64,000 bases of DNA from Panorpa germanica (lineage: Eukaryota > Arthropoda > Insecta > Mecoptera > Panorpidae): assembly GCA_963678705.1 (NCBI GenBank), contig OY783203.1, positions 41,974,347 through 42,038,346 on the forward strand, given 5' to 3'. Both the position numbers and the translations under genes were made by a program. How positions within the stretch are numbered: position 1 is the first letter of the stretch; the number at the start of each line of letters is the position of its first letter. Below, in pieces: positions 58,540 through 64,000 of the stretch. Below the pieces are notes generated by a model. It made no database searches. It was not told the DNA's origin and saw only the letters and a program-made list of their open reading frames with translations.

Positions 58540-58865
58540 TACACTATTGAGGAATAATTTCCTTAATAGTTTTTTTACGGGGTTTTAATGAACACTAAAA
58601 CTTACCTAGCTCACACTGCGGATAAATTCATCTCGTTTATATGCAGTCTTGATTCGATTGTATACTGTTGTATTTATATATCTTGTCATGTTAATGGATG
58701 TATAAAGAGATGAAGTGACAGATGGCATACTGCTCCAAAAAGATACGCCGGCAACAGGATATGGGTTTTGAAGAATTAATTCCGTAGTGCGTGTGTCCAC
58801 ATTCAAGTATATGTTCTACAACATTTTTTTTCCATGTAGAATTATTCCTCAGTGGGGTCTAGGTC
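58540..58865. mobile_element. MITE with CTAGACCCC...AGGAATAATTCC ends, copy 2
   Basis: Left end ACTATTGAGGAATAATTTCC, right end AATTATTCCTCAGTGGGGTC, then TAG. The interior shares ACTAAAACTTACCTAGCTCA, GATAAATTCATCTCGTT and TATATGCAG with 5015-5254. A further right-end remnant (TAATTATTCTCCAGTGCGAT, then CTAGGGG) follows at about 58895-58923, so the end is duplicated. Confidence 0.75.
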
Positions 58866-59139
58866 TAATACAGAATTCGTGTTTTTTTCTGCGCGTAATT
58901 ATTCTCCAGTGCGATCTAGGGGTAAATGTAAATAATTACGTTTAGTGGGATTTTAATATATACATATAATATCATAAAATATACATACATATATCACATA
59001 CACAAACGTAATATATCGATTATAACCTTTAAATAATGACAATAATAAATGACATTTTTTTGAAGAATTTTAAATTACCAAAATGAGCTCTCCTGAAATC
59101 AAAATCTAATAATCTTATTTAATGTAGTAAACCAATAGA

Positions 59140-59312
59140 CGACATAGTGAGCGAGAGCATTGCTGCTCTTCGCACGCTGAATGCTGTGTCTTCGGGTTCG
59201 ATCCCCTGATCAAAGTTATTTTTTCTGGATTCCGGTATCACAAAATCAGCCAATATAGGAGATCGGTATAGGACTGATAGGCATCCGAAATAGGCCGACT
59301 TTAAATTAAATT
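59140..59312 (+). repeat. tRNA-derived SINE in the last intron
   Basis: Head GACGACATAGTGAGCGAGAG, CTGAATGCTGTGTCTTCGG, B box GGGTTCGATCCCCTGATC, a jump over the body to CCGGTATCACAAAATCAGCC, and tail CATCCGAAATAGGCCGAC. It ends 133 bp before the last exon's acceptor. Confidence 0.85.
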
Positions 59313-59445
59313 AAATATTATGAGAATAGATGTAAATAAGTTATAAAATGAAATGTTTTTATAAAAATGTTTTGATATATTAATCTATATTAATTATGTT
59401 TGATAATATAATACTGATGTGTTTATTTTTCATTTTTAAATACAG

Positions 59446-59684
59446 CCCTAGATGAAAAGGATCCACCGAGACTGCCCGTAAAACCAGTAATACCGGTTGC
59501 CCCCACAGAAGAACCATCACTGCATCAGTACCGAGATAGGAAGGGGTCGAAACCCTCTTTAACCGGGGGAAGTAGCGAACAACAAATTTTATATAAGTTT
59601 TTCTTAATTGTCTTGTATATTATTGTAATTATATTAATTGTGACGTGTATCTATTGTGTACTATCATTTGACTCTGAGACGTAA
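59446..59684 (+). CDS. Terminal coding exon: proline-rich segment, one transmembrane helix, stop
   Basis: The acceptor TTTTTCATTTTTAAATACAG leads into the only open frame, which needs one base from the previous exon. It reads LDEKDPPRLPVKPVIPVAPT, EEPSLHQYRDRKGSKPSLTG, GSSEQQILYK, then a hydrophobic helix FFLIVLYIIVIILIVTCIY and a short end CVLSFDSET before TAATAG. Spliced to 5603-5678 (spare G plus CC gives Ala) it makes a 104-residue protein: signal peptide about 1-25, Pro- and charge-rich segment 27-72, helix about 77-98. With a cleaved signal peptide it would be a small type I membrane protein. Five or six residues after the helix make it nearly tail-less. Proline-rich followed by a C-terminal helix could also suit a GPI signal, though the helix is long and ends in acidic residues. 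Family not recognised. Confidence 0.7.
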
Positions 59685-60140
59685 TAGTCTTGTCTGGGTT
59701 GTCTTCCAATCTGATACGTCATTCAGACCGGTCCGAGTTGCGACTCCAACATGCGACATTCAACCTTCGTATATGAGTGTACTAAATTGGTTCATCTTTT
59801 CTGGTTCATAATAAGGTGACATTTATATAAATATACTTAAAACTCTACGACGCGTTCGGTTTGGACGTGTTTTACAATCATTTGCCTACAAATGTTCGAT
59901 GTCACATGTTGGAGTCACACCTATATGGGACAAGGCATAATGTTTTACTTAAAAGAAACATCTTATCAAAAATATAAAGATACATTTTTGGTATTTTTAA
60001 GATAGTACTGATAAGATTTAAGTATTTGGTTATTTCTAATGCAATTTATTGTGATTTATGTGTGTCTTTTATTATTAATATAACTTTATTATTATAAGTA
60101 CCAAAATATATATATTGTTCTATAATAAATCAAATAAACC
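59685..60140 (+). other. Probable 3' untranslated region with inverted repeat and AATAAA signals
   Basis: After the stop the sequence is GC-moderate to about 59930. GCGACTCCAACATGCGACAT (59740-59759) is repeated as its reverse complement at 59899-59918 with 18 of 20 matches, so a long-range stem is possible. Candidate polyadenylation signals AATAAA lie at 60124-60129 and 60133-60138. The true cleavage site is unknown. Confidence 0.4.
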
Positions 60141-62705
60141 GTATTTGGAATTTTCTCTGAAAATAATAGAACATAATATAGAACAATATTTATATTACAG
60201 AATTTTTTCATAGAGAATAAACATTTGATATTATTTTTTAAATAATTAAACAAAGCATTTGAATAAATTAAAAATTCCATCAAATTATAATTTTTATTAA
60301 TTTTATAGATAATGAAACAAAGGTTATATATACTCGTAATAATTATAAATTTCACATTCAGTGGATTTAATTTAATTATTCAATTTTATTTTATTTTATT
60401 CTATTTCAATTTCATATATTTTATTTTATATGAATCTGCATGTTTAAAAGAAATAAATCTTTAGTTTAATTTAAGTTTTTCTATAAAAATAATAGAAATC
60501 TGCTAGCTACTGTTATTCTTTAGTAAACTTTATTGCAATAACATGACTAAAATATATTTTTTTTTACTTTTTACTATAGATCAATTCATTTTTAACATAT
60601 TCAATATTACGAGTATAATTATGTTTCATTCAAATAAAACGCATTTTACTGATACATACAGAAACGGTCAATAATGAAATGTAATAAGTATGCAGTCCCA
60701 CATAACATTAGATATCCCTGTATATTCATATATGCTCCATAATGTGAAAATAATATCTTGTATATATATATATATATATGTTGTATATACATGAAATGAA
60801 TAAACATGACAGTACATACTATGTACATGCAGCAATGATTAAATATGCACATACCTTTGCATTTGCATATACATATGACATACAGTGTAAATTTTACATC
60901 ACAATAGCATATACATGTATTAAAATGATATAAATGTTTTCTGTGATATAAGTATTACATACATACTACGTGAAATGTTACTCGAGTCCTTTTACGGTCA
61001 ATATTACCTTTCTTCTGGTTTCTGAATAACGGTTATATTATTTTTTGATGGAATTTAATTTTGATTGTATACTGATGTTCCCGTCAATCTCAGAAATATC
61101 TCTTAATAAAGATGTACAAGTAATGACCCACCAATGTGGTTAGAGATAAAATTATAATGTCAGTGTACAAAAATACGAAATTCTTTGGTTTATCTTTAAT
61201 GTGGTTTGTCCTATAATATTAGGATAGACTGCAATACCACATGGGTAATTAAAAGAACTTCTTAAGAGTGTTTTTTTTAAGAATCTTAGCGTGTTATAGA
61301 TAGTTATCAGAATCATGTCTTAAATGACAACGTGAAATTTTAAATAGTATTTTATATGTCAGTAACAAAACTTTTTTTTGATGAATCAAAGACGCAACCC
61401 TTAAAATGTTTGCAATAAAATACTGTCGGAAAACCGGTGCTGGTCGTATATCAGAATTAGTACAAGCATGCGCAATAACGAATTTTCAAAATGATAGCAT
61501 TTTACGCTATTTTTTGACGCTGGTTTTTACCAGACACATGAATTTTTTACCCTACATGGGTATAAAAACATGGGTGAAAATTATAATTATTAATTATATT
61601 AAATGTTCACATACATTTTTTAATTTAATAAGCTTCAAATAATAGTTAAAAAATGCACGTTTAAACGACCGATCAATTGTTATCGAATGATTTACGACCA
61701 ACGCCGCTTTCCCGACGTAGAAACTGATCGTGTAGTTCCAGCATAGGATGCAGAATACTCTGACTAGGTACAATACGAGTTATAATATAATTTATGTGTT
61801 TGTGTATTGTGTTACAAATATTACATCATTTACACCGTTATTAATGCATGTTACGTTATTAATAATGCTGTGTATGTAATATTTACGTAATATGTTCTAT
61901 CTAATAACTTAGATTATATATCAGTGCTAATAGCTTACCAAAGTTGAAACACTCAAATGAATATTTAAAAAAGGAATGATTTTTATATTGATTTCTTGAA
62001 TATATTGGGATGCACTGATCTAAATTACGTATTGCTTTGGAGTAACTGAATTTCTCTCCTCCTCTAAACTAATTCTACTTATCTTTCTCTTTACCTTCCA
62101 GCAATCTTTTATATGTATATCATTTTTAAATTTATATACTTTTATTTTATTACTTTTATATTGTTATTTTATTTTAAATATATTATACGGATTATTTGCA
62201 CAATGAAATATATTTAGTTTCGTTTTGTTTCCGGTATAAATACAAATTCGTTTACATTTAATTTTTTTTTGTTACACTGTTAAGATTAAAAAAATTGTTT
62301 TAAAAAATATTAAAAGAATCATATTTTTGATATTATAATTTTTAAGTTATATTTTTAATATATAATATTATATTAATAAATAATATTGTTTTTATTATAT
62401 ATTATATTAATATATAATATTATACCTAAGTTATATTACTATTTTACAAAATTTTGCTGGATTATTTATCTTCTTATACTATGAATGAATTTGTTGTGTG
62501 TTGTAATCCGTTGTGAGTTATGTTTAATTTTTTTACTCAAATTTGCATAAGATGTAACATAAATAACAAAATTTGCTGAACAATTAGATTTACTGATATT
62601 ATAAATAAAACGTAAAAGCTAAGTAATATTTTATTGTAAAGCTACATAACAAGCGTTATATAAAATATGCATAAATGTAAGTTTAACTCACTACAGTTCA
62701 ATTTC
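60141..62705. other. AT-rich intergenic or intronic stretch
   Basis: Holds a (TA)n run at about 60761-60779 and AT palindromes at about 62320-62440 (TTAATATATAATATTATATT and its complement). A 78-codon plus frame at 61406-61642 is unrecognised. No gene called. Confidence 0.5.
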
Positions 62706-62880
62706 CAGAGATGTGCACAAATAGTTTTCAAAAGTATTTGAATATAAAATAGACCAAGCTCCCACAGGACTTTCGTTTGCAAAATATGCAGATCGCAAAC
62801 TGTTTTGCAAACGATACTCCTCTGGAGCCAGATCTACTTTGTATTTAAATACTTTTGAAAACTATTTGTGCACATCTCTG
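62706..62880. mobile_element. hAT-type MITE, 175 bp, with perfect 8-base target duplication
   Basis: The left end CAGAGATGTGCACAAATAGT and the right end ACTATTTGTGCACATCTCTG are perfect inverted repeats, and pairing continues through TTCAAAAGTATTT. The octamer TCAATTTC lies on both sides (62698-62705 and 62881-62888). The interior has nested GTTTGCAAA palindromes. The intact ends and duplication suggest a comparatively recent insertion. A right-end fragment of the family is at 7204-7248. Confidence 0.92.
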
Positions 62881-62888
62881 TCAATTTC

Positions 62889-63102
62889 TAATAATTACTT
62901 CGCAATATATGTTAGTCGAACTAATACCTTTCGTTTATTTACGTTTACATTACCAAATTAACAATTCAACGAGAATTTAGTTATTTATGTTAACAACATA
63001 ATATGACCTAATAAGAAATTATTTTATTCATAAAATGTGTATTGCAAATGAATAAGAAATTCACATTTAATTAATCATGGAATTTTTTTTAACTATCTGC
63101 AG
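62889..63102. other. AT-rich sequence before the next exon
   Basis: Nothing recognised. Ends in the acceptor tract TTTTTTTTAACTATCTGCAG. Confidence 0.5.
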
Positions 63103-63213
63103 CTAATATAATGGATCTTACAAACCAATCATCGGCTCTGAGTACATCGTCAATTACACATGGTTCTGAAGGCATGCGTCCACCTTTAGCTGTTGGTAGA
63201 GGTATTCGAAGAG
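63103..63213 (+). CDS. Exon carrying the likely start codon of the next gene
   Basis: The acceptor TTTTAACTATCTGCAG is followed by 8 bases, then ATG at 63111 and MDLTNQSSALSTSSITHGSE, then GMRPPLAVGRGIRRG, to a donor CGAAGAG|GTAGTT at 63213/63214. An earlier donor, TAGAG|GTATTC, is possible at 63200. The Ser/Thr-rich start and RPPLAVGRGIRRG ending resemble low-complexity, Arg-Gly N-termini such as those of some RNA-binding or PIWI-type proteins, but 34 residues are too few to identify a family. The frame is also open upstream of the ATG (AAT ATA), so an earlier start is possible. One base is left over for the next exon, which lies beyond the window or was not found. Confidence 0.6.
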
Positions 63214-64000
63214 GTAGTTACTTCAATTATTGGTGTTTTACAATTTTACAGTTTTCCTTATGTTCATATATTATAATTTCTTTTCATATTTTTTGATTAA
63301 TAAGATATATTCTTTATGACTTGAATTTGTTATTACCTTTTACTTTTATCTTGTATTTTTGTTGTATTTCAAAGTGGATTATACTATCATTAGATATATT
63401 TTTTATTATTTATTCATAACAATTATTATATTTAGGTTGGTTTTTTTAAGTACTTATAAAATTACAGATTTTAAAGAAAGCACACAACAAGTATACATTT
63501 CTTTAAGCATATATATATATATAATTGCTACACAATGGGTTGAAATAATTTATTTCGAATAACATTTCCAATTAAATCTTCAAGTAATCATACTGTTTCT
63601 TTCGTTACTGTCAATCTAATCAGCTTTTGCAGATTGATAATAACCGAATATTTTGCCTGACCACGAAAGTTATTTAGAAAAATCTTATCTTTCTAACCTT
63701 AACAAAATAGAAATAATTTATCAAGGTTTGAATACATAAGCTTGTTAAATACAAATAATACAACCGCCAAATCATTGAAATTTTCTTTTTCGACGCTTTT
63801 AAGCGTCTACAAATCAACACGGAAATTAGTCAACGCATTCTATTTGAAATTAATTAATGAAATTATTATTATTTTAGATAAAACGATTCTTTCAAGCTTT
63901 TATCTCAGTCCCAAATTTGGTACACTGATATTGGCCCTTTTAGCACCTAGCCACTATTAGAATACATTCTAATTTATTTTTTCTTTAATTGTGGCTTTCT
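63214..64000. other. AT-rich intron sequence
   Basis: Contains a short (TA)n at about 63510-63523. Frames at 63359-63562 and 63742-63960 are Ile/Leu/Phe-rich and unrecognised. No further exon seen. Confidence 0.45.

Noticed and set aside
1-64000. CRISPR arrays, operons, prophage or bacterial defence systems
   Set aside because: No regularly spaced repeats, no compact gene runs and no ribosome binding sites. The sequence is eukaryotic in every respect.

Overview
This window is eukaryotic, AT-rich, intron-like DNA, most likely from an insect. Four things point that way: GT/AG splice signals with long polypyrimidine tracts, mariner transposase remnants, a high-copy tRNA-derived SINE family, and non-LTR retrotransposon 3' fragments. 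There are no operons, ribosome binding sites or CRISPR arrays. Almost every longer open frame is either short and unrecognisable or lies inside a repeat. The species cannot be read from the sequence alone.

Layout. Positions 1-5.3 kb hold SINEs, small inverted-repeat transposons and one isolated coding-exon candidate (2426-2620) ending in a hydrophobic segment. At 5603-5678 is the best gene start in the window: an ATG, a signal peptide and a consensus donor (GGAG|GTAAGT). From 5.7 to 57.8 kb is what I read as a huge first intron. It is filled with SINEs, MITEs of hAT, PIF/Harbinger-like and TTAA-flanked types, two decayed mariners, several copies of one LINE family, and (TA)n microsatellites. 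Three GC-richer islands in it (about 14.4, 29.4 and 44.7 kb) could be exons but are unproven. At 57787-57888 is a cassette exon candidate, and at 59446-59684 a terminal coding exon that encodes a proline-rich stretch, one transmembrane helix and tandem stop codons. At 63103-63213 is an exon with an in-frame ATG that appears to begin the coding part of the next plus-strand gene.

How the coding pieces fit. Exon 5603-5678 ends with one spare base and exon 59446 starts by needing two, so they join in frame. The product would be a 104-residue protein: signal peptide, short proline-rich ectodomain, one helix near the C terminus. The 102-base exon at 57787 is phase-compatible with both but carries one in-frame TGA. 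It could therefore give a truncated secreted isoform, act as a poison exon, be read through, or belong to another transcript in a different frame. I recognise no family for this protein.

The most informative non-gene content is the SINE family (about 15 copies or fragments, with a composite long form and one copy split by a LINE), the two-copy MITE that sits just upstream of exon 1 and again inside the last intron, and an apparent excess of the octamer TACTCGTA. Repeat boundaries below were set by eye and are approximate unless a duplication is described.
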